This document shows, in pieces, positions 34,570 through 46,800 of a stretch of DNA of 64,000 nt. The DNA is from Litorilituus sediminis (GTDB lineage Bacteria; Pseudomonadota; Gammaproteobacteria; Enterobacterales; Alteromonadaceae), in the NCBI RefSeq assembly GCF_004295665.1, contig NZ_CP034759.1:1922001-1986000 (forward strand), in the 5' to 3' direction. How positions within the stretch are numbered: position 1 is the first letter of the stretch; each line of letters opens with the position of its first letter. Both the position numbers and the translations under genes were made by a program. The notes beneath the pieces are model-generated. The model was not told where the DNA came from and did not search any database. It worked only from the letters and a program-made list of their open reading frames with translations.

Positions 34570-35244
34570 TTAAAACGGAATATCATCATCAAAGTCAATT
34601 GATGGTTCTTGCGGGTTCACTTTAGGTGCTTGCTGTTGTTGCTGAGGCGCGAAACCACCTTGTTGAGGTGCTTGCTGTTGCTGAGGCGCGAAACCACCTT
34701 GCTGTTGACCTTGGTTAGAGAAACCACCTTGCTGTTGTGGCTTATTAAAACCTTGCTGAGGAGCTTGCTGCTGGAAGCCACCTTGTTGTTGTGGAGCCTG
34801 TTGCTGGAAGCCGCCCTGCTGTTGAGGAGCTTGCTGCTGGAAACCACCTTGTTGTTGACCTTGATTAGCGAAGCCACCTGCTTGTTGACCACCTTGATTA
34901 CGGCCATCTAACATTTGCATTGTGCCATTAAAGCCTTGTACAACCACTTCAGTTGTATATTGGTCTTGACCTTGCTGGTTTTGCCATTTACGTGTTTGTA
35001 ATTGACCTTCAATATAAACCTTTGAGCCCTTTTTAAGGTATTCGCCGGCAATTTCAGCTAACTTGCCAAATATTGCCACACGGTGCCATTCAGTTTTCTC
35101 TTTCTGCTCACCCGTTTGCTTGTCTTTCCATGAATCAGACGTTGCCACAGTAATATTAGCTACTGCGCCACCATTTGGCATAAAACGTACCTCAGGATCT
35201 TTACCTAAGTTACCTACAAGAATTACTTTATTTACACCTGCCAT
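34570..35244 (-). CDS. ssb: Single-stranded DNA-binding protein
   Basis: A 224-residue SSB. The OB-fold domain ([20 protein letters not shown] to about 110) includes [24 protein letters not shown]. An unusually long Gln/Gly/Phe/Pro linker follows, built of [15 protein letters not shown] repeats, and the acidic tip DFDDDIPF that recruits partner proteins is intact. It binds ssDNA in replication, repair and recombination. AGGAT precedes the ATG. The gene is host chromosome; the island sits just past its stop codon. No clear LexA box was seen upstream. Confidence 0.97.
   Translation of the reverse strand: MAGVNKVILVGNLGKDPEVRFMPNGGAVANITVATSDSWKDKQTGEQKEKTEWHRVAIFGKLAEIAGEYLKKGSKVYIEGQLQTRKWQNQQGQDQYTTEVVVQGFNGTMQMLDGRNQGGQQAGGFANQGQQQGGFQQQAPQQQGGFQQQAPQQQGGFQQQAPQQGFNKPQQQGGFSNQGQQQGGFAPQQQQAPQQGGFAPQQQQQAPKVNPQEPSIDFDDDIPF
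34761..34859 (-). repeat. Three 33-bp tandem repeats within ssb
   Basis: Three consecutive 33-base units (starting at 34761, 34794 and 34827) encode the [11 protein letters not shown] motif of the SSB linker. The units differ mainly at silent positions. Confidence 0.8.
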
Positions 35245-35480
35245 GAAAATATCCTATTGATTGTGCAAATGAGCGCCTGTTACGCAACGGTAATCGGCCT
35301 CGTTTGAGAAATTAAGTTAAGAGGGCAATTCTATAGCGACTAGCGAAAGTTTTCGAGCGATTTTTTGGTAATTTCCCAATTATTTTAACTAAGCGATTAA
35401 TTAAAAATCACATTGAAAAAACAAGACTAAATAATAGTAATTTTAGCTTATTGATTCTATTGATCTTAACTCGATAACGC

Positions 35481-35879
35481 TTATGTTGCAGCTAACATAT
35501 GCTCTGCTAATTGCGCTCTAATATCGTCAGGAATTTTTACCGAGCTTTGCTCTTGGTAACAAAAGTGCACCATAGTTGCGATGCCAGATACGCACATTTG
35601 CTCATGCTGCCAAAGCTCTTGATAGACTTCAAAAGACGCGCCACCAATACGTTTAATAAAGGTACGCATCTCTATTGGCTGCCCATAGAATAATTGCCCA
35701 TGATAAGAAATTTCAACTTTCGCAATAATTAAGCGCCACTTTTTTGGATCTAAGTCAGGCGTAAAAAATCGAAATATACCTTCCCTGCCACCTTCAAACC
35801 AAGCCGCTACGCGGGTGTTATTTATATGACCTAATGCATCGGTATCGCTAAATCTGGGGTTAATTACTTCACTAAACAT
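35481..35879 (-). CDS. Acyl-CoA thioesterase (hotdog fold, YbgC/FadM type)
   Basis: 132 residues of the 4-hydroxybenzoyl-CoA thioesterase-like hotdog family. The catalytic Asp motif PRFSDTDALGHINNTRVAAW (about 7-26) is intact, followed by VEISYHGQLFYGQPIEM and the central-helix pattern. The expected reaction is hydrolysis of acyl-CoA or a related thioester in the cytosol; the substrate is unknown. It is a single gene, with AT-rich spacers on both sides (35245-35480 holds no recognisable gene). Confidence 0.85.
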   Translation of the reverse strand: MFSEVINPRFSDTDALGHINNTRVAAWFEGGREGIFRFFTPDLDPKKWRLIIAKVEISYHGQLFYGQPIEMRTFIKRIGGASFEVYQELWQHEQMCVSGIATMVHFCYQEQSSVKIPDDIRAQLAEHMLAAT

Positions 35880-35977
35880 GGCGCTTCTCTTATTAAAATG
35901 AATAACGCATTATCATATACCAATCTAATCAAGGCTATAGTATGTTAAATCAATAACAGCCTAATCGAGACACTATC

Positions 35978-37558
35978 ATGCTACTACGTTCATTCTTTTT
36001 TACTCTGCTTTTGAGTGCTTTAATAGCAAACACCTCTGTTTTGGCCGATGCTAGCGCACCTGAACGAAGTGTTGGTGATGGCCCCTATAAACGTTTAATT
36101 TTGCGCGGCGGTATTGTTGTATCAGGTGAAGGTGCACCTGCTAGAGGGCCAATGGATATTGTTATTGAGAATGATCGTATCGTAAAAATAGTCAGTGTTG
36201 GCCACCCCGGCGTACCAATTAAACCTAACAAAAGACCAGTAGCCAAAGAAGGTGATATTGAGCTGAACGTTGAAGGGCAATATATTTTACCCGGCTTTAT
36301 TGATATGCACGCCCATATTGGCGGCAGCGCGCCAAATATCCCTGCTGAATACGTGTTTAAACTCTGGTTAGCGCACGGCATCACCACAGTGCGAGAAGCA
36401 GGTAGCTTTAACGGTATAGACTGGGTTATGGATCACACTCAACGTAGTGCGAAAAACACCATTGCCGCACCAAGAATATTTCCTTATTTCGTTTTTGGCT
36501 TAGGATTAGATGACGATATCACCACAGCAAAACAGGCGAAAAAATGGGTGAAATCTATTGCGAAAAAAGGCGCAAAAGGCATTAAGTTCTTTGGCGCTAC
36601 ACTCGAGATCATGACAGCGGCATTAACCGAGGCCAAAAAACAAGGCTTAGGCAGCATGATGCATCACGCCCAGTTAGAAGTGACTAATATGAATGTTGTT
36701 GACTCAGCAAGATTAGGCTTAACCTCAATGGAGCATTGGTACGGTTTGCCAGAAGCGCTATTTGAGCATCAGCATATTCAAAATTACTCACCAGAGTATA
36801 ACTACAATAATGAACAAGACCGATTTGGTGAAGCGGGCAGATTATGGCAACAAGCAGCCAAACAAGGTAGCGAAAAATGGTTAACTGTTAGAGATGAATT
36901 ACTCGCGCTTGATTTCACCTTAAGCCCTACTTTCACCATTTATGAAGCAAGCCGAGATTTAATGCGTGATATGAATGCCGATTGGCATAAAGACTACACC
37001 TTACCTACCTTATGGAACTTCTTCCAACCTAGCCGCTATGCTCATGGTTCATACTGGTTCGACTGGACCACAGATGATGAAATTGCTTGGAAGAAAAATT
37101 ACCAACAATGGATGACCTTTATTAATGATTATAAAAACCAAGGTGGCCGTGTCACCGCTGGCTCAGATTCTGGTTATATTTTTAAAATCTATGGTTTTAG
37201 CTACATACGCGAACTAGAGCTATTAAGAGAAGCTGGCTTTAATGCCTTAGAAGTGATTCAAGCGGCAACCATTAATGGTGCTGAGGCGCTGGGTGTAAGT
37301 GATGAGATAGGCTCAATTCGCGTTGGTAAAAAGGCTGATTTAGTTATCGTTAATGAAAACCCGCTACGTAACTTTAAAGTTTTGTATGGTACAGGACATT
37401 TTCGTTTAAGTGATGATAATAAACCAACACGTGTTGGTGGTGTTAATTACACCATTAAAGACGGAATTGTTTATGATGCTAAAGCATTATTAGCCGAAGT
37501 ACGCGACATGGTTAAACAGGCTAAGCAAGCTGAAAGTAACAAGGCTGATAACCACTAA
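35978..37558 (+). CDS. Exported amidohydrolase (imidazolonepropionase-like)
   Basis: 526 residues with a signal peptide (about 1-23, ending NTSVLADA). Amidohydrolase hallmarks: GQYILPGFIDMHAHIGG (metal-binding HxH), GAKGIKFFGA (candidate bridging Lys), MMHHAQLE and MEHW (His ligands), and VTAGSDSGY (catalytic Asp). The C-terminal strand IGSIRVGKKADLVIVNENP is typical. It probably hydrolyses a cyclic amide or peptide-like substrate in the periplasm. It is a single gene followed by a terminator. Confidence 0.88.
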   Translation: MLLRSFFFTLLLSALIANTSVLADASAPERSVGDGPYKRLILRGGIVVSGEGAPARGPMDIVIENDRIVKIVSVGHPGVPIKPNKRPVAKEGDIELNVEGQYILPGFIDMHAHIGGSAPNIPAEYVFKLWLAHGITTVREAGSFNGIDWVMDHTQRSAKNTIAAPRIFPYFVFGLGLDDDITTAKQAKKWVKSIAKKGAKGIKFFGATLEIMTAALTEAKKQGLGSMMHHAQLEVTNMNVVDSARLGLTSMEHWYGLPEALFEHQHIQNYSPEYNYNNEQDRFGEAGRLWQQAAKQGSEKWLTVRDELLALDFTLSPTFTIYEASRDLMRDMNADWHKDYTLPTLWNFFQPSRYAHGSYWFDWTTDDEIAWKKNYQQWMTFINDYKNQGGRVTAGSDSGYIFKIYGFSYIRELELLREAGFNALEVIQAATINGAEALGVSDEIGSIRVGKKADLVIVNENPLRNFKVLYGTGHFRLSDDNKPTRVGGVNYTIKDGIVYDAKALLAEVRDMVKQAKQAESNKADNH

Positions 37559-37581
37559 AGTCAAACAAGTTAATACACAAT

Positions 37582-37620
37582 AACAGCGTACATCAAGCAA
37601 AAACTCAGTGCGCTGTTTTT
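37582..37620 (+). terminator. Terminator after the amidohydrolase
   Basis: AACAGCG / CGCTGTT, 7-bp stem with a 22-base loop, running into TTTTT; 23 bases past the stop. Confidence 0.55.
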
Positions 37621-37693
37621 CCTGCCACCTTTTCCTTCAACTTTTTCCTGCCACCTTTTCCTTCAACTTTTTCCTTTAACTTTTTCCTTTAAT
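37616..37693 (+). repeat. Six tandem 13-bp T/C-rich repeats
   Basis: Six contiguous 13-base units of the form TTTTTCCTNNNAC: two alternating types (TTTTTCCTGCCAC and CTTTTCCTTCAAC) twice, then TTTTTCCTTTAAC and TTTTTCCTTTAAT. The repeat begins in the T-run of the amidohydrolase terminator. The rest of the 360-base spacer to 37919 shows no gene. Confidence 0.85.
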
Positions 37694-37919
37694 AAAGAAC
37701 AGCCAACCTAGCGTATCCTCAGCCATTTTTCGAGACCATGCAATCTAGCTAACGTCACAGTATGATATTCGATAATTCATCTTAATAAATTGAGTAAAGC
37801 CTTTAAAAAAACTCAACAATAGTTAAAAGTTAGCGCTATAGTTAAAGTAAGGTTAAAAAAGATAACGTATCTGTTTCACCTGCTTTATTGCCATTAAAAA
37901 CAAAAGGCGTGTAGTACTC

Positions 37920-39629
37920 TTGCTCTCAATAATAACAACAAAAATTCAGCTACCTCGTTTAGCCAAAAAGCCTTTTTTTGGTCAAAAGCTGCTTTCGGCT
38001 TGTATTTTATTATTAGCCTCTTTAGTTGTTACTGCCGATGAAATAAATAACCACACCAATAAAACAGTGAATACAACAGCTAACCTGCATGACCAACCTT
38101 GTCTGTTCGAACAACCTGAAGTGATATTTAATCCACAAAGCATTTTCGATGAAAGCGAAGACGGCATTGTCTTTCTACATCGTTGGGCCAATGCAATTCA
38201 TATTGATACTAAGGTCATTACCCTAGAAAATGAAGCGGCATTCTTTTTAAATAAATGCACCAAAACCCGCGCTGATATGGCTGAGCTTGAGCGGCATTTA
38301 CGCAGTAAAAAATATATTCGAGATGCCAATGTCAGCGCAGATGACAATATGGAAAAAATCACCGTAACCACATGGGACAATTGGTCTTTAATGCCAACAA
38401 TCAGCTTTGGTCGAAAAGGCGGTGTAAATACCTACAGCTTCGGTATAAAAGAGCGTAATTTACTTGGCTTAGGCATTGATGCTGAAATTGAATCGTATAA
38501 AAATTCGCAACGCTCTGGTTATAAGCTAGTCAGTACCATTCCGCTTTTTCAAAAGCAAAATACCGATTTAAAATTACGCTTTGCTGATAACGATGACGGT
38601 CAACAAAGAGCACTATTTCTAGAAAAAAGCTTTGCTGGCTTTCATATTCCTTATGCTTATAAAGTCGGCTTTAATGACGACTCACGCGATGACACAATTT
38701 TTCAAAACGGCGATGAGCAAAGCATTTTCGCTCATGATATTAATTATTTAGAAGCCAACTATGGCTGGCTCAACTTTAACAATGATGAGCGACTACTCAG
38801 GTATACTTTTGGTATCACCCAAGATAAGCACCTATTTTCACAAGCTAAACTTGCCGTCAACATAGCAAAGCCAACACAAACAGAGCAATTACCGCTTGAT
38901 AGAGAATTTATCTACCCTTGGTTTGCTTTTGAATACATGGAAAAAGATTTCAGAAAACTCACCAATATTCATTTAATTTCTCAAATTGAAGATTTCAATC
39001 ATGGCTGGCAAGTAAACTCCAGTTTAGGTATTGGTAATGGTAACGACGAAAATGCCGCGTGGGCATTGTGGGATTTTGCCATCAAAAAAGGCTTCAACCC
39101 ACACACTAACGGCTTATTACTGGTTGATCTTTATCTAGCTGGCGACATTTATGATGAACGAGATAATCGCTACCTAGCAAAGCTCAATGCGGAATACTTT
39201 TATCGCTTTAATAAAACTTGGGGTTTTTATTTCAACAACACCAATTATTTAAGTGAAAACCAATATCTTGATAAGCCTGTTACTATGGGTGGCAATACTG
39301 GGCTACGCGGTTTTCCATTACAGTACCAACACGGCGAAAATAGCATAAAATTCACCACGGAAATTCGCTACTACCCTGAAATTAACTTATTTAAACTATT
39401 TGATTTAGCTGGCGTTGCTTTTTTTGATACTGGTAGAGCTTTTGGTGGCTCTATCGTCAATAATATTGAAAATGGTTGGTTAAGCTCAGCTGGTGTCGGC
39501 TTACGCATCTATTCACCACATTCAGGTGGTGGCCACCAAGTTATTCACTTAGATTTTGCCTTTCCGCAAAGCGACAACCCTGATATAGATAACTTTGAAA
39601 TTAGAGTACAAGCAAAAAAGGCTTTCTAG
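37920..39629 (+). CDS. Omp85/BamA-superfamily outer-membrane protein (surface antigen D15 type)
   Basis: 569 residues. After a basic N-terminus and hydrophobic stretch (FGQKLLSACILLLASLVVTA, about 20-39) comes a single POTRA-like region (about 105-155), then a 16-strand-type barrel. TMGGNTGLRGFPLQYQHGE near 455 carries the conserved RGF of loop L6. The chain ends QAKKAF with a terminal Phe. Family members insert or translocate proteins at the outer membrane, but single-POTRA forms are poorly known. The start is a TTG at 37920 behind AAAAGG; no ATG occurs before the signal peptide. Confidence 0.85.
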   Translation: MLSIITTKIQLPRLAKKPFFGQKLLSACILLLASLVVTADEINNHTNKTVNTTANLHDQPCLFEQPEVIFNPQSIFDESEDGIVFLHRWANAIHIDTKVITLENEAAFFLNKCTKTRADMAELERHLRSKKYIRDANVSADDNMEKITVTTWDNWSLMPTISFGRKGGVNTYSFGIKERNLLGLGIDAEIESYKNSQRSGYKLVSTIPLFQKQNTDLKLRFADNDDGQQRALFLEKSFAGFHIPYAYKVGFNDDSRDDTIFQNGDEQSIFAHDINYLEANYGWLNFNNDERLLRYTFGITQDKHLFSQAKLAVNIAKPTQTEQLPLDREFIYPWFAFEYMEKDFRKLTNIHLISQIEDFNHGWQVNSSLGIGNGNDENAAWALWDFAIKKGFNPHTNGLLLVDLYLAGDIYDERDNRYLAKLNAEYFYRFNKTWGFYFNNTNYLSENQYLDKPVTMGGNTGLRGFPLQYQHGENSIKFTTEIRYYPEINLFKLFDLAGVAFFDTGRAFGGSIVNNIENGWLSSAGVGLRIYSPHSGGGHQVIHLDFAFPQSDNPDIDNFEIRVQAKKAF

Positions 39630-39652
39630 AATTCAGTAATTTCGGGAGTAGA

Positions 39653-40972
39653 CTACAAAAATTTCTTTAAAACGCGATCAATTTGGGTAACGCGTATTCT
39701 ATTAAGCAATTTATGTGGTTTTTCAGGGTAATCATCTACCGACTCAATATCAGAATAGTGATTGATTTTGCTGGTTTGCACTAAGATGCCTAGCACTTCC
39801 TCAGTAAACTTTTCTTGTAACTGTTTACTAACATCATCAAGTAATAAGCCATTTTCCAAATCAAGTGACCAAGCCCGTGGGTTAAGGTTACTGCCGGTTA
39901 ATAAATGAAAACGTTCGTCTGCAATCAAACCTTTTAAATGAAAGCTATTGCCTTCATGTTTCCACAAGTGCACATTCAACAAGCCGTTATCAATAAAGCG
40001 TTGATAACGTTTAATAAAGCGCTTTAGGAGCATTTCGTAGATATAAGGCACTATACCTATGGTACTAAAGCTTTCTTCATCAGCAATGTAAAAATCATTC
40101 GCGGTTTTATCGCCAACAATTAAGGTAATGCTCACTCCGCGTTTTAATGCTTTGATAACATCACGCGCTAACACAGGCGGTAAATTAAAATAAGGAGTAA
40201 AAATTGTCAGCGTTTTTTCACTTTGCTGCACTAATTGGCGGACAGTGCGATTAAGCTTATTGCCTCGACGACCATAACCAACAAGCGGCTGTATCGTTAT
40301 TTGCTCATGTAATACGGTAGAATGAATTGTATTATCAACCTCATAGTTTGAGCGCTTAAGCAAGGCTTTAAGTGAGACAACATTTTTCTTTTGCTCGGCT
40401 AATGTAGGTAACTCTGGCTGATTTAGTAAAGGCGCATAACCTGAATCGACAAAATTACTATCAAGAAATTGACAAAAACTATTGGCGAGAGCTTCGCTGC
40501 TGATGGCACTGTATCTATCTAAGCGATAACGCTCGTGCTGCTGTAGGTAAATATCATTAATACTCGCGCCGGTATAAAAAAGTGTATCGTCAAAAACCAT
40601 ACCTTTAAGATGCAAAACGCCAAATAACTCTTTACGTTTAACAGCAACACCATAAATAGCAATATCATGCTGATATTCTTCAGCTAATTTTAAGTATAAG
40701 GCTCTATTTCCTAAGCTTTCTTGCTCACCGATTAAGCCGCGTTGCGCGCGGTGAAAATCCACAAAGACTTTAACATCTAAACTAGGATTATTCTGCTTGG
40801 CCTGATAAAGCGCATGAAGCACTTCTCGACCTGCTTCATCGTCTTGAAGGTATAGTGCAGTGATATATATACGCTTATCAGCATTATTGATAAGCGACAT
40901 AAGTTGTTGTTTGTATTGTTTAGGCGAAGAGTAAACGGCAATATCTTTACCGTTAACGACAATTTCTTTCAC
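39653..40972 (-). CDS. pssA: CDP-diacylglycerol-serine O-phosphatidyltransferase (PssA, PLD superfamily)
   Basis: 439 residues, close to E. coli PssA (451). It makes phosphatidylserine from CDP-diacylglycerol and serine, the first step to phosphatidylethanolamine. Two HxK phospholipase-D motifs are present: HLKGMVFDDTLFYTGASIND (about 130-150) and HLKGLIADERFHLLTGSNLN (about 345-365). The start is a GTG at 40972; no in-frame ATG is near. A hairpin separates it from fadH upstream. Confidence 0.93.
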   Translation of the reverse strand: MKEIVVNGKDIAVYSSPKQYKQQLMSLINNADKRIYITALYLQDDEAGREVLHALYQAKQNNPSLDVKVFVDFHRAQRGLIGEQESLGNRALYLKLAEEYQHDIAIYGVAVKRKELFGVLHLKGMVFDDTLFYTGASINDIYLQQHERYRLDRYSAISSEALANSFCQFLDSNFVDSGYAPLLNQPELPTLAEQKKNVVSLKALLKRSNYEVDNTIHSTVLHEQITIQPLVGYGRRGNKLNRTVRQLVQQSEKTLTIFTPYFNLPPVLARDVIKALKRGVSITLIVGDKTANDFYIADEESFSTIGIVPYIYEMLLKRFIKRYQRFIDNGLLNVHLWKHEGNSFHLKGLIADERFHLLTGSNLNPRAWSLDLENGLLLDDVSKQLQEKFTEEVLGILVQTSKINHYSDIESVDDYPEKPHKLLNRIRVTQIDRVLKKFL

Positions 40973-41021
40973 TGCTGTATGATTTGATAAATGGTTAATT
41001 ACATTGAGTATATCAAGATAA

Positions 41022-41053
41022 AGCTGTGGTACACCAGATTTTTTACCACAGCT
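41022..41053 (-). terminator. Hairpin between fadH and pssA
   Basis: A perfect 10-bp inverted repeat AGCTGTGGTA / TACCACAGCT with a 12-base loop, 37 bases after the fadH stop. The following T-richness is weak. Confidence 0.5.
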
Positions 41054-41089
41054 AACAAAAGCGAACGATTTAACTAAGCGTCTTGCTGG

Positions 41090-43149
<2,060 letters not shown>

Positions 43150-43291
43150 ATTAATAAAATAATCGCAATCACGGCAAAATACAAGTTAATTTTGACACCT
43201 GTCAGATTGAGTTAATTAGCCTGATTAAATCGATAATTAAGATATAGATTAAGGTATAGTAACAATATTCTAAGAAAGCTATTGTTGACCC

Positions 43292-43798
43292 ATGAAGAAC
43301 ACAAACCAAACCATTGTCAGTAAACAAGACATTATTGACGAGGTGATTAAGCAACTTAGAAAAGAGTTATCTTTAGCCATAAATGCCGCCAATGAAGCGC
43401 ACTTGGCAGCTATAGATGATCAAAGCGTGGCGGAAACACAGTACGATACTTTAGCAATAGAAGCAGGTTATTTAGCTGAAGGGCAATCTAGGCGCGTACA
43501 AGAGTTTCAGCAAGCGATTTCAGCCTATGAAGCCTTAGCAAAATCAGAACATTTGCCTTTAGAAGAAGTACAGCTTACGGCGCTTATTCAGCTGGGTGAT
43601 GATGTAGCTAAACAGCATTGGTACTTTATTGGCCCTAGCGCTGGCGGCATGCGTTGTCAGCTTAACGGACAAACAATTACCGTAATCACCGCACAATCCC
43701 CCTTAGCACAAGCCTTATTAGGCAAGCAGCTTGATGATGATATTGAGGTGCGACTCGCGAATCATAACATTGAAGATTACATTGCCAACATCATTTAA
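43292..43798 (+). CDS. GreA/GreB-family elongation-factor-like protein
   Basis: 168 residues. An N-terminal helical region (about 10-90) is followed by a GreA/GreB C-terminal-like domain (about 95-165): VQLTALIQLGDDVAKQHWYFIGPSAGG, then PLAQALLGKQLDDDIEV. GreA family members bind RNA polymerase at the secondary channel. The acidic tip pair normally between the two coiled-coil helices is not evident, so this may be a GreAB-like protein acting in another way. It is a single gene. Confidence 0.75.
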   Translation: MKNTNQTIVSKQDIIDEVIKQLRKELSLAINAANEAHLAAIDDQSVAETQYDTLAIEAGYLAEGQSRRVQEFQQAISAYEALAKSEHLPLEEVQLTALIQLGDDVAKQHWYFIGPSAGGMRCQLNGQTITVITAQSPLAQALLGKQLDDDIEVRLANHNIEDYIANII

Positions 43799-43973
43799 AC
43801 GCAACACGCTGCTAAGCTAGATCAGTGTTACTCAAGCTGCTCAATATAAGTGGCACAATAAGTTACCGCTACAGGCTTCTATAAACTGTTAAGACAACAA
43901 CTTTATTGATATCTCATTGTTTTTAAAGCAGACTAGCCTTGTACTAAATGAATAATAACAATTAGGAAATTGT

Positions 43974-46667
43974 ATGGATGCTGACCTATTTTCGTTTCTT
44001 TTTAATGCTTTTTTATTTTTTGGTGTCGTCCTAGCACTTAAAGATCGCGGCCGTATAAAGCTATTAATTAATAAACTAAATCACCTGCAAAAAGTCATAG
44101 ATCTTCAAGCTTCTCACATAGACAGACTAAAAGAAAAAATTAAAGAGTTAAATTCCCATAAACCAGTCTCTGACGACACAAGAATTACAGAAGTCACGCA
44201 AGCCACGCAAGCCACGGCAGAAATTAACACACCATCTCAACATCAAAATGAAGAAAACACTAGCAGCAAAGAGCCTATAGATTCGTCTAATGAAACTATT
44301 TCATTGTGGTTAACAACTCCCAAAAATACAGCGACAAAATCTGCTCCTGTAGACAATAAAACCACTAACATTAGCTTTGAGTCTCTACTCAAAGGTAATG
44401 GCATTTTTTGGCTCGGAGCTATCATATTAGCCATAGGCGGCATCTTTTTAGCTAAGTATTCTATCGAAGCAGGCCTACTGCCACCGAGTATCAGAGTGAT
44501 ACTTGGCTCAATATTCGGCTTAGCCTTAATCCTAGCCGCTGAACTAGCTCACAAACATAAACAACGATTTAACATACACACGCCACATATCTCGGCAGCA
44601 CTCGCTAGCGGCGGAATCATAACCTGCTTTGCCATGGCATTTGTCTCTTTTGACTTTTATAGCTTTATCACGCCAAATATTGCCTTTGCTTTACTTGCAG
44701 TTATTGCATTAACCGCGACTTATTTAGCACTAAGGTTCGGTCCCGTTTTAGCTGGTATAGGAATAATAGGCTCATATGCCGTACCTGCGCTGATCTCTAC
44801 AGGTGCTAACGAGATCTTGGCTTTATTACTTTATATCGCTTTTGTTTCTTGCTCTGCGATTTGGGTTGCCGAATATGTAAAACAAAAATGGCTATGGTGG
44901 CAAAGCTTTACGGGTCATTTTATGTGGTTTATTGCCGCTATTATCTTAAGTGACAAGCATGACTTTTGGATAGTACTTTGCTTTGCAATAACATCACTGT
45001 ACTTGTATGCCTTGGTAAGTATTACTGGTTGGAAATTAACAATCGGCATGAAATCAGCGCTTACCATAAAAGCATTATTAACCCCAAAAAAAGAACAAGC
45101 AGGTATTTTAGCAACCTTAGTATTACTAGCCGCTTATCTAAGCTTATATAATGATTTTAATCATATTGTCTGGGCCTGCGTCATTATTGCTAGCCTAGTT
45201 ATCTTAGCAGCCAACAAGCACAGTGCCTTAGACTTTTGGCCCTTTTTAATGCTTGCCTTTACACTGTACTCTTTCCATTTAATGCCAAATACAGTTTCGT
45301 TTGACACGAGTTTGTTTCCTTTCTCAAATAAGTATCTGTTTATCCAAGTGTCAGTATTAGCAGGTATAGCCTTTAGTCTCTACATGATAACTCAGCATAT
45401 TAAGCGTAACGCTTATTTGCTACTACTGGTGATCACACCCATTTCCTTATATGGCATAAGCTATATAACAGCAAGCTCTGATGCAGAAACTTACTTATAC
45501 CCAGTTTGGGTGCTAGACATGTTAATCATCAGCGCTATCGCATCTTATGGGGCCATAAAATCAAGAATTGAATTGCATCAAGTCAGTTATTTAATTCTGG
45601 CTAATTCAATGCTAACACTTTGCTTAACCATGTTACTGTCAGCCAGCACACTCACCTTAGCGGTTGTCACTCAAGTTGCTTCTATGAGTTATTTAAGTTG
45701 GAAATACAAAGTAACATTACCTGAGTGGCTATATAAGCTTGCATTATTGGTAGTCGTGGCTAGGTTAACCTTGGCGCCATGGACTGCAAACTATCAAGAT
45801 GAGTTGATATTTAGCCTACACTGGACTTTAGTTGTTTACCCTACGGTATTAGCCATTATCTGGTTCGCTAAAAAATATACCTACTCCATCCCTTTGAAAG
45901 CTTGGTATACAGGCGTATTTATTCACGTACTTGCCTTACTAATAACCACAGAAACAAGTTATCTATTAGTGGGTGACTACCCAGACTTTACTCACTTATC
46001 GTATAAAGAAGCGATTTTACTCTCATTAAATTGGTTAGTGTTATCAGGCGTTTATTTATGGCGAAGTCAACTGACTTCCAGCATGACACAAATATATAAA
46101 ACAGGCGGCATGCTACTACTTATTGGCGCAGGACTAATTCACCTAGATATAACCTTAATCAATAATCCATTTATAGAAAACCATTATGTCGGTGCTGGCG
46201 TAGTCAACTGGCTATTTTTACAATGGCTAGTACCTGCTGGTGTGTTGTATTTATTTATCAAATTTAAATTACTCGAGAGCCAATATCATCAAGTGCTCTA
46301 CAGCATTATCGCTATGTTAACTATTTTATTTATAAATGGTGAAATACGTAGCCTGTACAATGACGGTTATATCTTCTGGACAACGCCACTGAAACAAGCT
46401 GAGTTATATAGCTATTCAATTGTTTGGCTAGTGATTTCGACAATCACAATTTTCTCCGCGCAATATTTTGCCAATAATCATTTAAATCATGCTGGTTTTA
46501 TTGGCTTAGCCTTAGTGACATTAAAGGCATTTGCGGTTGATATGTCTCACCTTGAAGGGCTATTGAGATCACTTTCCTTTATCGGCTTGGGCTTATGTCT
46601 GGTAGGTATCGGCTGGCTATTTCAAAAAGTACAAAATAAAAGAGAACTAGTAACGGCTAAAAGTTAA
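43974..46667 (+). CDS. DUF2339 polytopic membrane protein
   Basis: 897 residues. A first short hydrophobic segment (about 5-22) is followed by a coiled-coil/Ser-Thr-rich cytoplasmic or periplasmic linker (about 30-135), then some 20 or more predicted membrane helices up to the C-terminus. GNGIFWLGAIILAIGGIFLAKYSIE (about 141-165) is the typical DUF2339 opening. The function of the family is unknown; cell-envelope roles have been guessed. The gene stands alone, with AGGAAA before the ATG. Confidence 0.85.
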   Translation: MDADLFSFLFNAFLFFGVVLALKDRGRIKLLINKLNHLQKVIDLQASHIDRLKEKIKELNSHKPVSDDTRITEVTQATQATAEINTPSQHQNEENTSSKEPIDSSNETISLWLTTPKNTATKSAPVDNKTTNISFESLLKGNGIFWLGAIILAIGGIFLAKYSIEAGLLPPSIRVILGSIFGLALILAAELAHKHKQRFNIHTPHISAALASGGIITCFAMAFVSFDFYSFITPNIAFALLAVIALTATYLALRFGPVLAGIGIIGSYAVPALISTGANEILALLLYIAFVSCSAIWVAEYVKQKWLWWQSFTGHFMWFIAAIILSDKHDFWIVLCFAITSLYLYALVSITGWKLTIGMKSALTIKALLTPKKEQAGILATLVLLAAYLSLYNDFNHIVWACVIIASLVILAANKHSALDFWPFLMLAFTLYSFHLMPNTVSFDTSLFPFSNKYLFIQVSVLAGIAFSLYMITQHIKRNAYLLLLVITPISLYGISYITASSDAETYLYPVWVLDMLIISAIASYGAIKSRIELHQVSYLILANSMLTLCLTMLLSASTLTLAVVTQVASMSYLSWKYKVTLPEWLYKLALLVVVARLTLAPWTANYQDELIFSLHWTLVVYPTVLAIIWFAKKYTYSIPLKAWYTGVFIHVLALLITTETSYLLVGDYPDFTHLSYKEAILLSLNWLVLSGVYLWRSQLTSSMTQIYKTGGMLLLIGAGLIHLDITLINNPFIENHYVGAGVVNWLFLQWLVPAGVLYLFIKFKLLESQYHQVLYSIIAMLTILFINGEIRSLYNDGYIFWTTPLKQAELYSYSIVWLVISTITIFSAQYFANNHLNHAGFIGLALVTLKAFAVDMSHLEGLLRSLSFIGLGLCLVGIGWLFQKVQNKRELVTAKS

Positions 46668-46739
46668 ATATAATAGCAATTGAATTAACTATTTCACTTG
46701 CTATAAGCCATTATGCTTTACCAAAGAAGAATACAGGAT

Positions 46740-46770
46740 GCGCAATCTTTTTACCCTGATCAGATTGCGC
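46740..46770. terminator. Hairpin between the DUF2339 gene and dodecin
   Basis: A perfect 9-bp inverted repeat GCGCAATCT / AGATTGCGC with a 13-base loop between convergent genes. A second weaker stem (AAAGCGTTA / TAACGGCTTTT) lies at 46772-46793, with a short T-run on the plus strand. Terminator function is inferred. Confidence 0.45.
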
Positions 46771-46800
46771 TAAAGCGTTATTAACGGCTTTTCCTAACAC

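Noticed and set aside
34609..34911. Long ORFs in other frames across the ssb linker
   Set aside because: They arise from the repetitive Gln codons of ssb and encode low-complexity Leu- or Lys-rich shadows.
37616..37693. CRISPR-like array
   Set aside because: Units are 13 bp, contiguous and without spacers; no cas genes in the window.
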